Positions 49,441 through 63,210 of a stretch of DNA of 64,000 bases are shown here, one piece after another. The stretch is from Malania oleifera. Lineage: Eukaryota > Streptophyta > Magnoliopsida > Santalales > Ximeniaceae. Below the pieces are notes generated by a model. It was not told the DNA's origin and did not search any database. It saw only the letters and a list, made by a program, of their open reading frames with translations. Each line of letters opens with the position of its first letter. Positions within the stretch are counted from its first letter, which is position 1. The position numbers and the translations under genes are program-made. Location: positions 3,266,001 to 3,330,000 of the forward strand of contig NC_080422.1 in assembly GCF_029873635.1 (NCBI RefSeq), given 5' to 3'.

Positions 49441-50333
49441 AAAACACCATTAATTCTCTTTAATGTACACACATTTATGAGGAAGAATCGTTACAAAACT
49501 ATACTTAAAACCTTCACATAAATGCCCATAAAGCCTCTGTAACCCCCACAAGTACAATAAATGTCCATCAATACCTTCCACCACTATAAAAAGGGACTTG
49601 GAGAATAGGTAAGCATTTCACTCATTCACATTTGTTTCTACTGTTGCAGTTCATAGCCTCTCATTAGTCCCTTGCTTAGGCATTAGAGTGATCTCTCGGA
49701 ATACACCATTGGTCCTCCAAGCCATTCTTGCTTAATTTTTTCAAGTGGTCGTGATCGGGGAGTGATTCACAAAGATCATTCGATTTTTAGACAGCAACGA
49801 GTTGTAACATGACTAAGTTTAAAAATTTAAATGTAATGATGTGTAAAATTAATTTTTATTTGCTATTGCACTTATATTTTATTTCTTTCTCGCTTCCCTT
49901 CATAATTAAACACGAAAGAATAAATTTATTTATATTTTCTTCACATTTTCTTAATACATTTTTCAACTTCTAAACATGACCTTAAGAGAATAAAAGAAAA
50001 TGTAATGCAACCCACTACTTATATTTGATTATGAAGGAAATGATAAAAATCAATAAGAAAATTTCTGATATATTTTTAAAAAAATTTTATTTATGTTAAA
50101 AGAATTTTTTATTTTTAATTAATATTTGATTTAGAGAGAAAACATAATAGAAAATAACTTTTTTATTAATTTTTTTTCTCAAACAAATCTTTGATTCAAA
50201 TAAAGTCTTAAAAAAATCATTCAATTTAAAGCTTCTCACATGAATGTCACAATTCTGTTTTGGATGAGGTGGGGAGGAACAGTTTTGTAGCCATTTGATA
50301 TGGAATAATTCCAATAATTAAATTTGTGAAACT

Positions 50334-50388
<55 letters not shown>

Positions 50389-50540
50389 TTGAGCAATCTC
50401 AATGCAATTAAATATATAAAAAATTTTAAGTATGGGTCATTTGGACTCTTGTCCTGAGTTTGGAGAAGTTTTGGATTTGAAGTTTTATTGGATCTGGGTA
50501 ATAGATATTAGTTACTTTCTTCTCAAATTCATATTTAGGT
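49441..50540. other. AT-rich intergenic sequence with (GA)n run
   Basis: A (GA)n run occupies about 50336-50385. No gene is recognised elsewhere. Confidence 0.6.
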
Positions 50541-51092
50541 TGTTTTATAATTCAGAAATTGAATCCATTGACCACATCTTTTTCAAATATAGGCTCTCCT
50601 CGACTGTGTGGAACTAACTACATAAGGGGCTGGCTGGGTATTAGAAGAGCCATGTCCATAATTAAAGCTGCCCTCAAGTGGCTCCACAAAGAGTCTAAGG
50701 CCACAGGAATTCAAGCTGTAGCTAAGAAGTCTTGCCTTGCCATTTCAGTGCACTGCCTTTGGCACGTGAGGAACAAGAGAAAGTTTGAAGGAATTGCTAC
50801 CCAACCCAAGAGTATTATCAGAACTATCCAAACCCAAATTTACAGAACTGTGTAAGAGAAATTTCCATTTATGGATTGTCTTTGATTGTATTTGTTTCCC
50901 TTGGTTGGCTAAGTTGATGAATGTTTTGTCAACCTGGCTCTCGATTGTTTGAGTTGTAGTTTTTTCCTGAGCCATGTTTTGGCTTTTTGATGTTTTTGTA
51001 GATGCTTCGGAGGGGAGCTCTGTTTTCCCCTTTCCTGGGTATGCCCGATAATACTGGACATATCTGTTTGGTCTAATTAATATATTACAAAT
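50541..51092 (+). mobile_element. L1-type LINE 3' fragment, copy 1
   Basis: The plus strand encodes EIESIDHIFFKYRLSSTVWN, then after a frame change RRAMSIIKAALKWLHKE, AVAKKSCLAISVHCLWHVRN and KRKFEGIATQPK (about 50640-50855). This is the end of the zinc-binding RT-associated domain of plant L1 ORF2. About 240 bases of apparent 3' untranslated sequence follow. It resembles 51948-52412 closely. Confidence 0.75.
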
Positions 51093-51100
51093 CATCTAAT

Positions 51101-51629
51101 TAGGGGTGAGCATAATTCAGGGAAACCCGAATTAACCGAATTAACCGACCGAAATTGGTCGGTTCAGTTCGGTTAAGAACACAGGATCGGTCAGTTCGAT
51201 TATGGTTTTACAAAGTTTGGTTAATCGGTTAATCGGTTCGGTTAAGAGGAATGTTAATTTGGTTAACCGAAATAATCGATTTAATAATTAATTAAAATTT
51301 AAATATAAATTAAAATATGTTAATTTGTTAATATGTTAATTAGTATATGCTAATTTGTTAATATGTTAATTAGTATATGTTTGATTAATAATATGTTAAT
51401 TAGTATTTAATAAAAAATCAACAATTATATTATGTTTTTATTAATTAATTTCAAATTAATTCGGTTAAATTTGGTTACCCGAATTACCCGAAAAGGTAAT
51501 TTGACCGGGTTCGGTTCGGTTCGGCCCCTCTATTCGGTCGGTTTGGTTAATAGTTCTCATTAACCGAAAATTTCGATTAATTCGGTTAACTAATCGAATT
51601 TGGTCGGACCGGCCGTTTGCTCACCTCTA
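51101..51629. mobile_element. hAT-type MITE with perfect 8-bp target duplication (529 bp)
   Basis: The ends are 12-base inverted repeats, TAGGGGTGAGCA and TAGAGGTGAGCA (one difference), flanked by perfect copies of catctaat (51093-51100 and 51630-51637). The interior is rich in ggttaattcggttaaccg motifs that pair with each other. No coding capacity. Confidence 0.88.
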
Positions 51630-51637
51630 CATCTAAT

Positions 51638-51939
51638 ATATTGATTTTCATCAAGCAAATTGATAGAATATAACGTTTTGTAGTTTTGAAGACTATAGAA
51701 GAGTCCAATTATGGTAATAAAACTATAGGTTACTGATTTTTTTTCCCGATTAAATCCATAAAATTATAAACACATATATTCAACCCACCCCATCAATTAA
51801 TAAAGCCCTAACTTGTCTACTATGCCCATTACTTATATTTACAGATTGATTTTTCCTTTTTTATCAATTAGAAGTCAATATTGAACCTAGACCACACGAT
51901 AGGAGCTTCAGCTGAGAGAGTGGACTGCGGCGGAGCAGT
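51638..51939. other. Short AT-rich spacer
   Basis: Nothing is recognised; it may be the rest of the 3' sequence of the first L1 fragment, into which the MITE inserted. Confidence 0.4.
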
Positions 51940-52422
51940 TTGTTTGTTTGAAAGCTTTCCAATTCTGGAGATGCAAAGGTAACAGTGTTCATTGGAAAGC
52001 TCTGGTTTGGAATAATGGGTGCATACCGAAGCATTCCTTTGTCCTTTGGCTAGCTGCCAAAGGAAAGCAGCAGACTTGTGATAAACTTAAGGTGGACACT
52101 CTTGACCATCTCTTTTTTAAATGTAACCTGTCTGCTTGTGTGTGGAACCGTCTAAGGAACTGGCTTGGGCTGAAAAGATCCATGTCCACCTTAAAAGCTA
52201 GACTTAAATGGCTTCACAAAGAGGCCAAAAGAACAGGAGTTCAGGCCATAGCTAAGAGAGCTTGCTTGACAATCACAGTTTATGATCTATGGCACTTTAG
52301 AAACAAGAGAAAATTTGAGGGCTCTGTCACTCATCCGAATGCAATTCTTAAAGTTATTCAAACTCACTTATATAGAGTTGTGTACGATAAATTTCCTTTC
52401 TTATGTAACTAAGCATTGTTTT
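51940..52422 (+). mobile_element. L1-type LINE 3' fragment, copy 2
   Basis: One open frame (51948-52412, 154 residues) encodes NGCIPKHSFVLWLAAKGKQQ, then DTLDHLFFKCNLSACVWNRL and DLWHFRNKRKFEGS. This is the zinc-binding RT-associated domain at the end of L1 ORF2. It is similar to the fragment at 50541, in the same direction. It is cut at its 5' side and abuts a truncated LTR on the right. Confidence 0.8.
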
Positions 52423-52424
52423 GA

Positions 52425-53042
52425 AAAATATTAAAACACTGGGGTGATACAATGCTCAGTAAGAGGAAATATATTATTACTAGTATGTGGCAACTGAGCT
52501 ACACAAATGCTATACTGTTAAGTAACTGAAACAGTGGAAGCTAATAAGACAATATACAGTGCATTTCATATCTTTTACAGTTTAAAATACATCTGTAATA
52601 TCTGAGTTTCTACTTATTCATACTTTTAGTATTGTAATATGTCTACTGATATTCTGTAAATCTGTATACATATACATAACTATGAAAATACCCTAAAAAA
52701 TTGTACATCATGATTTAACCCATCATGACAAGGTTGTGCGGCCCGTAGGCGGGACTTAACTCTGGTTGGCCTACTAGGTAAGTCAACTGTAACTCTACCA
52801 ATCCTCAGTCTGGCCAATCTGCAACCTCTCCTAGGCATGGCACTGGTATTTACCTCGTCGATTAGGCCACCTCAACCCAGACTTTTAGGGAGCCTGCAAT
52901 CCCTCCAAGCACAGTTGACGAAAACCTTCCACACACTATCTAAGATGTATGGTTGCACTCTGATCTAAATTAGCAGTGGTACTGTGCTCTGTTGACTAAA
53001 TCTGTCTGAAATAATTCATCAAGGATCTGATACTGTATAATA

Positions 53043-53078
<36 letters not shown>

Positions 53079-56000
53079 TATTACTGTTTCATCATGATTT
53101 CAAAATAACCATAACACTATAAATATGATCTGAAATACTATATTATCTGACTAAAACAATCGTACTATCTGATTGAAATAACAATCATATCTGACTGTAA
53201 TAACTGCAATTTTTGACCGTAATATCTAACTGAATAATCTGTAATGTCTGAGTGTTATGGTTTTGGAAATCATGATATTCTATAAATACTGTAAAATATC
53301 TGTCTGATAAATATTTGTCTGTATAATATTTGTCTGTAAAATATATCTGTCTATATATACACTATAATTCATAATTCTGTAAAATCTAGTAAAACATATT
53401 TCTATGCAAAAACACTGTAAATCATGATATTCTGAAAACTATGTAATTCATATACTAATCTAATACTGTCTCATGCCACACAACTACATAAATAAATATC
53501 TCATATACTGATAACTGTATTTCCTTATATACAAACAATTTCTTAACTGAATAGTAATTTGGACAAACATATAATTTATTAATAAATATTCTAAAATTCC
53601 TAGCATAACATATTTCCTTTACTTAACTGCCTGAGAGACTTGCCTCCAACTCCGCTCTCACGCCCTCGGCGTACTATCCTCAAAAGTGTGAAATATTACA
53701 TATATACCAATTCCTTAATAAATCACTGAATTACCTAGAAAATCATCATACTCATATTTCCTAAACTTGCCTATTTGAAATTCCCAAATTATAATTTACT
53801 TGGGCTCCTGGAAAGATATCTGTTGGGGTCCTCAACTCATGCATGCAGGGTCCAAAAATACCCCAATCCTGAAAATATAACACCCTAGTTTTACTTCACA
53901 AAACTCCAGTATATTCTCATACAATACAAAATCTAAACTTAAATAAGCGTGATAATACTGAAAATACTCAAATAATCTACTTACCCTGATTTTGGGATGG
54001 TGCCCAAGTTAGCCTAACCAACAATCCACTCTAACAGACTTGTAGAGAATCTCCCCAGGATCAACGTGGCGACTTCTGATGGTCGAAATGGGGAGAAACG
54101 GGGCAAGAAATCTAAAGAGAATGAGAGAGAGCCGAGCAGGAGAGAGAGAGAGAATTGAAAGATTTTTTATTTCCTCACTGAAATGTCGTTTTCAGCTTTT
54201 TATAGACCTCTGGCCACATGGCCTCGTCGACTAGCTACGACACTTCGTCGAAGAGTCCAAGAAGAGAATTCGTCGACGAACACCTAACCCTCGTCGACGA
54301 GTCTCATACCCTAAAATCAGACCCCTCGATAAGTTCTTGTCGACAAGACTCATGTCCCCGTCGAGGTGCCCAAGAAGACTGCTCGTCGACGAACGTTCTG
54401 CGCTCGTCGACGAGACCTTGCTGAGTCCCCCTTTGAAATTTTCTTTTCTCTCCTTCCTTTTATTATTTAATTTCTATAATTATCCAGGCTACTACATTCT
54501 CCCCTCCTTATGAAATTTTGTCCTTGAAATTCATTATCTATATTCAACATCATTTATTGAGAAAAAATGGGCTACTTATCTTATTACTTACCTTCACTTA
54601 TGGCAGATGAATACCGTGATTACATTCAGGGTTTTGGGAGATTACAAATATACTCATAAAAAAAAATTCTCCCAAAACTAAAACACTATCTACCATATAA
54701 GCTAAAAATAAAAATAAATTATCGTTACCTAAACAACATTGACTATTACTGTACCCCACTAAATAGGTGTGGGTATTTTCGTCTGATCTCCTCCACAATT
54801 TCCCACGAGACTTCCTCTATGGTATGGTTCTTCCACAATACTTTCACTAATTGAATTTTCTTGGTGCATAGTTCCTGTTCCTTTCTGTCTAAGATCTGCA
54901 CTAGTGCTTCCTCATATGCCACTGAATCTCTGAGCTTTACCTCTGCATAATTGATCACATGGGAAGAGTCCGGGATATATTTCCTCAACATGGAAACATG
55001 AAATACGTCATGTATTCTAGATAGGGCTGGTGGCAGAGTTAACTTGTAGGCAACTGACCCCACCCTCTCAAGTATCTCGAAATGGGTCAATGTACCTAGG
55101 GCTCAATTTACCCTTCTTCCCAAATCTCATAACTCCTCTTAGTGGAGCTACCTTAAGAAATAACTGATTCCCCACGTCAAATTCTAACTCCTGGCGGCGA
55201 GTATCTACGTAGCTTTTCTTTTCTGCTGACTCTGAGCTGCACTGATTCTGTCTTTAATTAGTCAGACTTTATTGTACACCTGCTGCACCAATTCTGGTCC
55301 CAAAACTTGCCTCTCACCCACTTCATCCCAGTATAGTGGAGAACGACACCTCCTACCATACAATGCCTCGAAAGGTGTCATGCCGATGCTGGCTTGATAA
55401 CTGTTATTATACGCAAACTCAACCATTGGCATATATTGGGTCCAGCTACCCCCAAAATCCAGCACACAAGCTCGCAGTATATCCTCAAGTATCTGAATTG
55501 TCCTCTCTGTCTGCCCATTAGTCTGCAAATGAAAAATTATGTTGAATGCTAACTGTAACCCTATAGCATCCTGAAAACTCCTCCAAAATCATGACATAAA
55601 TCAGGGGTCACGGTCTGAGACTATGGATACCGGCACACCATGGGAGCAAACTATCTCCTAAATATACAACTTTGCTGGCTTGTCTATAGAATAGTTGACT
55701 TTGATAGGGATGGAGTGAGCAGTCTTCGTTAGTCAATCTATGACCACCCAAATAGCGTTTTGTCCCTATTGCACTGGCAGTAGCCCTGTTACAAAGTCCA
55801 TAGAGACGTGTTCCCATTTCCACTCACGAATGTAAAGTGACTGCAACTATCCTGCGGGTCTCTGCTGCTTAGCCTTTATCAGCTAGCACGTCAAAGCGCT
55901 GCTTTACGAATTCAGCCATCTCCTTCTTTATGCCACTCCACCAAAAGGATTCTCATAGATCCCGATACATTTTAGTACTACCTGGATGCACAGTGTATAG

Positions 56001-57326
56001 GGATCTGTTAGCCTTCTCCAAGATAACCCTCCTGATCTGAGCATCTGCAGAAAATGCATAATCTGGTACGAAACCGCAGGGCTCCATCATCTAATATACT
56101 GAATTCTTCCTCCTGCCCATCTTGCACTTTCTCTATCAACTCTGCTAGTTCCGGATCAGTTATCTAGGTAGATTTAATCCTTTTTTACAATGTAGGTTGT
56201 AACACCAGGTGGGCAATAAATGTCTGGTGATCACCCTCTATCAGTTCCACACCTAACCTCTCCAAATCAATCTGGACAGGGCGCTGAAACTCCATTGCTG
56301 ACACTGCTGCTCCTACCGTTTTCCTGCCTAGTGCATTAGCCACCACGTTTGCTTTTCCTGGGTGGTAGCTAATAGTACAATCATAATCTTTGATAAGTAC
56401 CAACCATCTTCTCTGCCACATATTCAAATCTTTCTGGGTGAAGAAACACTTTAAGCTTTTATGATAAGTGAAAATCTCGCATTTCCCACCATAAATATAG
56501 TGCCTCCAGATCTTTAGAGCATACACCAATTATGCTAACTCTAAGTCGTCCATGGGGCACGTCTTTTCATACCCTTTAAGCTATCTAGATGCGTAGGCGA
56601 TGACTCTTCCATGCTGCATTAACACACATCTGAGTCCCTTCAAAGATGCATCACTGTATATCACAAATTCATCCTCCCCTAATAGAATAGACAGTACCTA
56701 CGTAGAGACCAATCATCGCTTTAACTCCTAGAAGCTCTGCTTACAATCATCGGTCCATTCAAACCTCACATTTTTCCTCGTGATTCGTGTTAGTGGACCT
56801 GACAATCTGGACAAATCATCCACAAAGCGTCGGTAATAGCCTGCCAGACCCAAAAACCTTCTGACCTCCTAGACATTTCTTGGCCTTACCCAACTCACCA
56901 CTGCCTCTATCTTACTTGGGTAACCTGATATACCGTTCTCGGAGATCACATGCCCGAGGAAAGTAACCCGCCTCAACCAAAATTCACATCTCTTTAACTT
57001 CGCATAAAACTCTTTTCTCTTAATACTTGTGCTCCTCAAAACTCCTTTTGACAACCCGAATAATAATGGGATTTAAATAATAAAGAGGAAGGGAAATGGA
57101 GATGGTAACAGAAGGAGGAAGTTGACTTCATCGACGAGGAAATACTGAGAGAGGTTTTGAACCGACTGAATTTCGTTGACGAGGACTGAATTTCGTCAAC
57201 GAAAATATTGAAGGATTCGTCGACGAATGACGTGGCTCGTCGACGAATCCAGTTCTATAAATATAAAAAAAAATCTGGATTTTTGTTACTTCACAACTAA
57301 GCAAACTCATTCTCTCTCTTCCTTTT

Positions 57327-57378
<52 letters not shown>

Positions 57379-60300
57379 TCGATTTTGGGTCGGATTTACG
57401 CCAAATCGACAATTTGAAGTCACCACGACGCTCCTAGGGAAGTTCTCTCCAAATCTGCCAGAGCGGATCACTATTGAAAGTAAGTTGGAAATCATCCCTA
57501 AGTTGAGGTAAGACTTTTTAAGCCAAATTTGACCTTATGGAAGTTATAGGAAATGATGTACACGTAGAAATACTAAAGTTTAGTACTGTGAGTTTTCATT
57601 TTTAGGGTCTTGATCAGGAAATCCTACGGGTGTCAAGTTAGGATATTTTAGGGGTTTTTTCAGTAGTCAGGTAAGGGAATAACTTAAAGCAGTCATTTTC
57701 ATGCAAATTATTATTATCTATGAGAAAAGTTATTTTCTGAAAATCATGTATTATATCTATAGATTACGAAGGAAATGTACGTTTGAGAAAAATACTGCTA
57801 ATAGGTTGAAATGTATAAATATGTTTGAGATGTCAGGAAGTATGATTTTAAAATGCAATGTATAGTTTTATACAGCAAATGTGTGGCATGAATATTATTT
57901 TACGTGGGAAACTATTATGATATGATGATGATATGAATGCAGTATAATTTGAGAATTTATGAAAGTATACAGTACTTATGATTTTGGAAAATATATGATT
58001 AAATGATTATTTTCAGAATGACGTATGTATGTATGATTTCGGCGCAAGGTCGTATGTATGTATGATTTCGGCGCAAGGCCGTATTTATGTATAATTTCGA
58101 CGCAAGGCTGTATCTACGAAATGTTCGGCACAAGGCCTTATTTATGAAATATTCGGCGCAAGACAGTAATTATGAAATGTTTGGCACAAGGTCATAATTA
58201 TGAAAAATTCTATAATCTCACATATTATATGTTATCAGAACCCAGATGTTAGTTTAGTTTAGTTTCAAGAGCTCGGTACCGTAGCTATATAGATAAGATA
58301 TCTATGTTTAGACTTGTGCTAACCACCCCACGAGGGGGTGGGAGATGGATAGTCAATGTGGCTTTCAGTGTAGAGTTGTAGACGTCCACCTGGCAGTCCG
58401 GACCAGGGTGTGGCGGGTCCATCGTACTTACAGACATATTTTTGACTCGACAGCGGTCGGCCAGCCATTGTTGGGTCCCGCCTTCGGGCTGCACAACCCG
58501 TCATGGGGGGTAATACATGACATTAGTTAGCTATTCATCCTAGGTATGTTTTCAGTACTATCAGTTATAACGGGATGTTTTATATACGACATGACTTATT
58601 AGCAAGTATGAAAGTATATGATTATTCAGTATGTTATGATAAACGTCTACAGATATATGAAATGTACTGTATATGTATATTTGCATTAAATGTTCATGTT
58701 GCTACACAGCTGTATTTAGTTTATTTTCCCTTACTGAGATGTGTCTCACCCCCAACATTAATTAATTTTTCAGGAGACCCTGAGTAACTAGCGGGTCGTA
58801 GCCACTGTTGAGTTAGTGATTTACCCCGTTAAGAGGGTAAGATTTTGTACTAGGGTCAGAATTATTTTGTGTTTGATCCTAGAGTTATTTTGATGTTTAT
58901 GAGGATGTGTATAAATACAGTTTTATGATGTTGTAGTAAACTCTGGTATTATGTTTTATGAATGGATGATTGAGATTTTATACTTACTACTGCTTAGGTT
59001 TCCGCTGTGATTGACAGATGTCCCGTCACTCACGGGTTCGGGTCAAATTTTCCATTTAATATATTACATTTTATGTTAAGGAATTTGAGGTTGTTACACT
59101 CCTCGAGTAGACTAGTATATCATCTATAAAAATCACAACGAACTGGTTCAAGTATTGATGGAAAACTCAATTCATTAAATCCATAATACTACTAGTGCAT
59201 TAGTCAACCTGAACGACATTACTAGGAACTCATAGTGCCTGTATCTGGTTCTGAATGCTGTCTTTGATACGTCCTTTGCCTTGACTTTCACCTGGTGATA
59301 ACCTAACCGAAGGTCAATTTTAAAGTAGACCTGGGTCCCTTGGAGCTGATCAAATAAGTCATCAATTCTGGGAAGAGGATATTTATTATTAACTGTCAAT
59401 TTGCTTATCTCCCTATAATCTATGCACATCATCATGGTCTCATCTTTATTTTTCATGAACAAAACCGGTGCTCCCCAAGGCAATACGTTAGGCCTGATAA
59501 ATCCTTTATCCAACAATTCTTACAACTAATCTTTCAATTCCTTCAATTCGGTTGGAACCATACAGTATGGTGCTTTAGACACTGGTGCTGACCCTGGTAG
59601 TAGATCCACGGTAAATTCAATCTCTTGATCTGGTGGTAAGCCAGGTAATTCCTCTGGAAAAACATATGGAAATTCTCCGACTACTGGAATATCAACCTGT
59701 TTCAGTTCCTCCTTCGACAACTCCTTTATGTAGGCAATATACCCCTGGCAACCATCCTGAAACAATCTCCTCACCTGAATAGCTAACACTAATTATGGCG
59801 AGGTGTGCGCATGTGAACCCATAAATCTGAATTCTTGCTCACCTGGGGGTCTAAAAATCACTTCTTTTCGATGACAATCTATGATGGCATAATTAGCTAT
59901 TAACCAGTCCATGCCCAATATCACATCAAATCACTACATATTTAATACCACAAGGTTGGCTGGTAGTACTTTCTCCTAAATGCCCACTAGAAAATTTTTA
60001 AGTACCCTCATACACCTCATTACCAATCCAGTGCATGGCTATCGACAATTCAACATCTAATCGTTGTGCCTCTACCCCAACTACTTTAGCATATTTTCGA
60101 TGACACAAAAGAATCGGTGGCACCTGTGTCAAATAAAACAACAACTTTATATGGTAAAATAATAAGGAAACCTATCACGACATCTCGAGTAGCCTCCGCA
60201 TCTCCCAACGTCAATGCATAAACCTTCGTCGTTGTTGTATTTCTCTACTGGCCTCCACGAGGCGCCTGATAACCACCCCGGAATGGTCTATGAGCTGGTG

Positions 60301-63210
60301 TGTAAGTTGGCAATCCCCGACATGATCGTGCTATATGGCCGAATCTCCCACACTGATAGCAGACATTCTCTCCCATCCTATATTCACCTGAATGCCTCCG
60401 GCCACATCTAGGACAGATAGGAATAATCTGCCCACCCTAAACGCCGTTGTGCCCCATCATCTGCCTTTGGCCTCCTCCATATCGGTCTCCTCTCTATGGG
60501 CCCCGGCTGGGACCTGCCTGGAAACCTGGTGGCGTGAGTCTCTTCCTCTAGCTCAATACTCCTATTGCTCACTCTCCTATGCTACTGTAGCTCTGTCAAC
60601 CAGCTCAGAGAAATCCTGCATCTTCAACACTGCCACCTACTTGTATATATCTCATCTCAAACCTCGCTCGAACATCTTGGTCTTCTTAACTTCATTTGGT
60701 ACCATATATGGAGCAAATCATGACATCTTGATAAATTTCGCCGCATACTGCTGAATTGTTAACGATCCATGGGTCAAACTCAGAAACTCCTGTACTTTAG
60801 CCTCTCTGACCGTGGTAAAAAAGTATATATCAAAGAATATGTCTCTAAATTAGGCATAGGTCATAAGCACTAGGATGGGTCTCTGCTTCTCCAGTAATTT
60901 CGTGGTTGCCCACCATCTCTCGGCCCTCTCCTGCCAACTTATACGTGGCATAAAGATCCTTCTACTCGTCGGTGTAGTGGAGCACTGTCATTATCTTTTC
61001 TATCTCCTACATCCAATTATCTGCAACTACAGGATCAACTGCTCCTGAAAATGCTGGAGGGTTCATCTTCACGAACTTTTCTATCATGCACCCCTGTGCT
61101 ATAGATGGACCCCCTTGCTCTCTGGAGCTCTATGCAATCTCAGCCATGACCTGCTGAGCTACACTGCACAAGACAGCATCAGAGTCCCCACCTCCCATAC
61201 CAAACGGCCCTGCTCCATCATTGCCGCTAGCGTGGGCGCTACTACCTCTTGGGTCCATCCTGCAATAATAACAATTTATTTTGAAATTCCGAACTTCATA
61301 ATGTTATTCTAACTAAAATACCTCCTACCTTCTATCACTAATTTAAGGTCTAGTCCTACCATATGGAAATAGAAATCGACAATAGTTTACTATGGTTTTC
61401 CTAAAATAGTCACCCCAGGAAAATCACAGAAACCACCCCGAAATTTTTGCCTCTAAACTGCAAAACAGAACCCTAAATTCTCAGCCTAGTACCCCAACAT
61501 TGACTCACAGATATTCTGTTATAATCTTCTCAAAATTTCATCCCTATATTCTGGTATTGTTTTCCACAGTACTCTAAAGTCTGCAAAACCTAACAACTTA
61601 AGCTCTGATACCAAACTGTAACGACCCGAAAATCTATATCATTTTTTTAAATAAAATAAACTACAAAATATAACATTATGATACTCCTGTATAATCTGAT
61701 GTAACATCTCAGGCCCCAACCGAGCACTGAGGAAAACCTGATTATATTACACACCTATGCAGCAGAAAAACATAAAATTGTTCATCCATATAAACAATAC
61801 CAGAATTCAGTAATTCTTCCCAAACCATACGTACATATATACACACCACCCTAGTATCATCTACTTAAAAATACAACCTCTTGTATACACTTACCCTACA
61901 AGCAGGGTAGTGTAATCACCCTCTCTATATGCGAGCCTGATCCGCTCGCCTAATTGGATCACCTGAAAAATATTAAATTACTGGGGTGAGACAACACTCA
62001 GTAAGAGAAAATATGCTATTACTAGTGTGTGGCAACTAAGCTACATAAATGGTATACTATTAAGTAACTGAAACAGTGGCGGCTGATAAGACAATATACA
62101 GTACATTTCATATTTTTTATGGTTTAAAATACATCTGTAATATCTGAGTTTCTACTTATTCATACTTCTAGTATTATAATATGTCTGCTAATATCCTGTA
62201 AATCTATATACATATACATTACTGTGAAAATACCATGGAAAACTGTACATCATGATTTAACCCCTCATGACAGGGTTGTGCGGCCCATAGGCGGGACTTA
62301 ACTTTGGTTGGCCTACCAGGTAAGTCAACTGTAACTCTACCAATCCTCAGCCCATCCAATCTGCAACCTCTCCTAGGCACCGTACTAATATCTACCTCGT
62401 CAATCCAACCACCTCAACCCATACTTCTGGGGAGCTTGCAATCCCTCCAGGCACGATTGACAAAAACCTTCCACACATTATCTAAGATGTGTGGTTGCAC
62501 TCTGATTTGAATTGGCAACGGTACCATGCTCTGCTGAATGAATATATCTGAAATAATTCATTAGGGATTTGATACTGTATAATACTAATATATATATATA
62601 TATATATATATAATTATCTTATTTTTTCATCATGATTCCAAAATAACCATAACACTATAAATCTGATCTGAAATACTATATTATCTAACTAAAACAATCG
62701 TACTATTTGATTGAAATAACTGTAATATCTGACTGTAATATTTAACTAAATAATTTGTAATGTCTGAATGTTATGGTTTTGGAAATCATGGTATTCTTTA
62801 AATACTGTAAAATATATGTCTGTATAATATCTATAAAATTTATGTCTGATAAATATTTTTCTGTAAAATATACACTATAATTCACAATTCTATAAAATCT
62901 AGTAAAACATGTTTCTATGCAAAAATACTCTAAATCACAATATTCCGAAAACTGTGTAATTCATATACTGATCTAGTATTGTCTCATACCACACAATTAC
63001 ATAAATAAATATCTCATATACTGATAACTATATTTCCTGATATACAAATAATTTCTAAACTGAATAATAATAATCTAGAAAAACATATAATTTATTAATA
63101 AATCTTCTAAAATTCCTAACATGGCATATTTCCATTACCTAAGTGACTGGAAGGCTTGCGTCCAACTCCACTCTCACGCCCTCGACATACTATCCTCAAA
63201 ATAGTGAAAT
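52425..63210 (-). mobile_element. Tekay/Del-like Ty3/gypsy retrotransposon, broken, with nested insertions
   Basis: The element reads on the minus strand. Its 3' LTR is partial (52425-54496) and adjoins a purine tract (caaggaggggagaa-like in reverse, about 54497-54512). The 5' LTR starts at 61617 next to the primer-binding site (ctctgatacca, 61603-61613) and runs to at least 63210. In between come integrase with chromodomain-like end (about 54746-55530), RNase H (about 56185-56530), RT (about 56869-57046 and 59104-59790, split by a solo LTR), protease region (about 59790-60200) and gag with a CCHC knuckle (about 60200-61258). By eye the two LTRs differ by about 10% over some 290 compared bases, pointing to an insertion several million years old. 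It is broken in many places. Confidence 0.88.
57047..59098 (+). mobile_element. Solo LTR of a related gypsy element, opposite strand, nested in the RT region
   Basis: The 2.05-kb LTR ends GGTTGTTACA and is flanked by the perfect five-base duplication ctcct (57042-57046 and 59099-59103). The shared LTR block appears here in reverse (cttactgagatgtgtctcac near 58735), showing plus orientation. It carries TCGTCGACGA-like sites (57125-57250), a (CT)n run (57330-57375) and a minisatellite of about 33-base units with ttcggcgcaaggc (58035-58205). It must be younger than the element it interrupts. Confidence 0.88.

Noticed and set aside
58285-58530. Frames on both strands in a GC-rich patch
   Set aside because: The patch is the conserved GC-rich block of the solo LTR at 57047-59098, not a gene.
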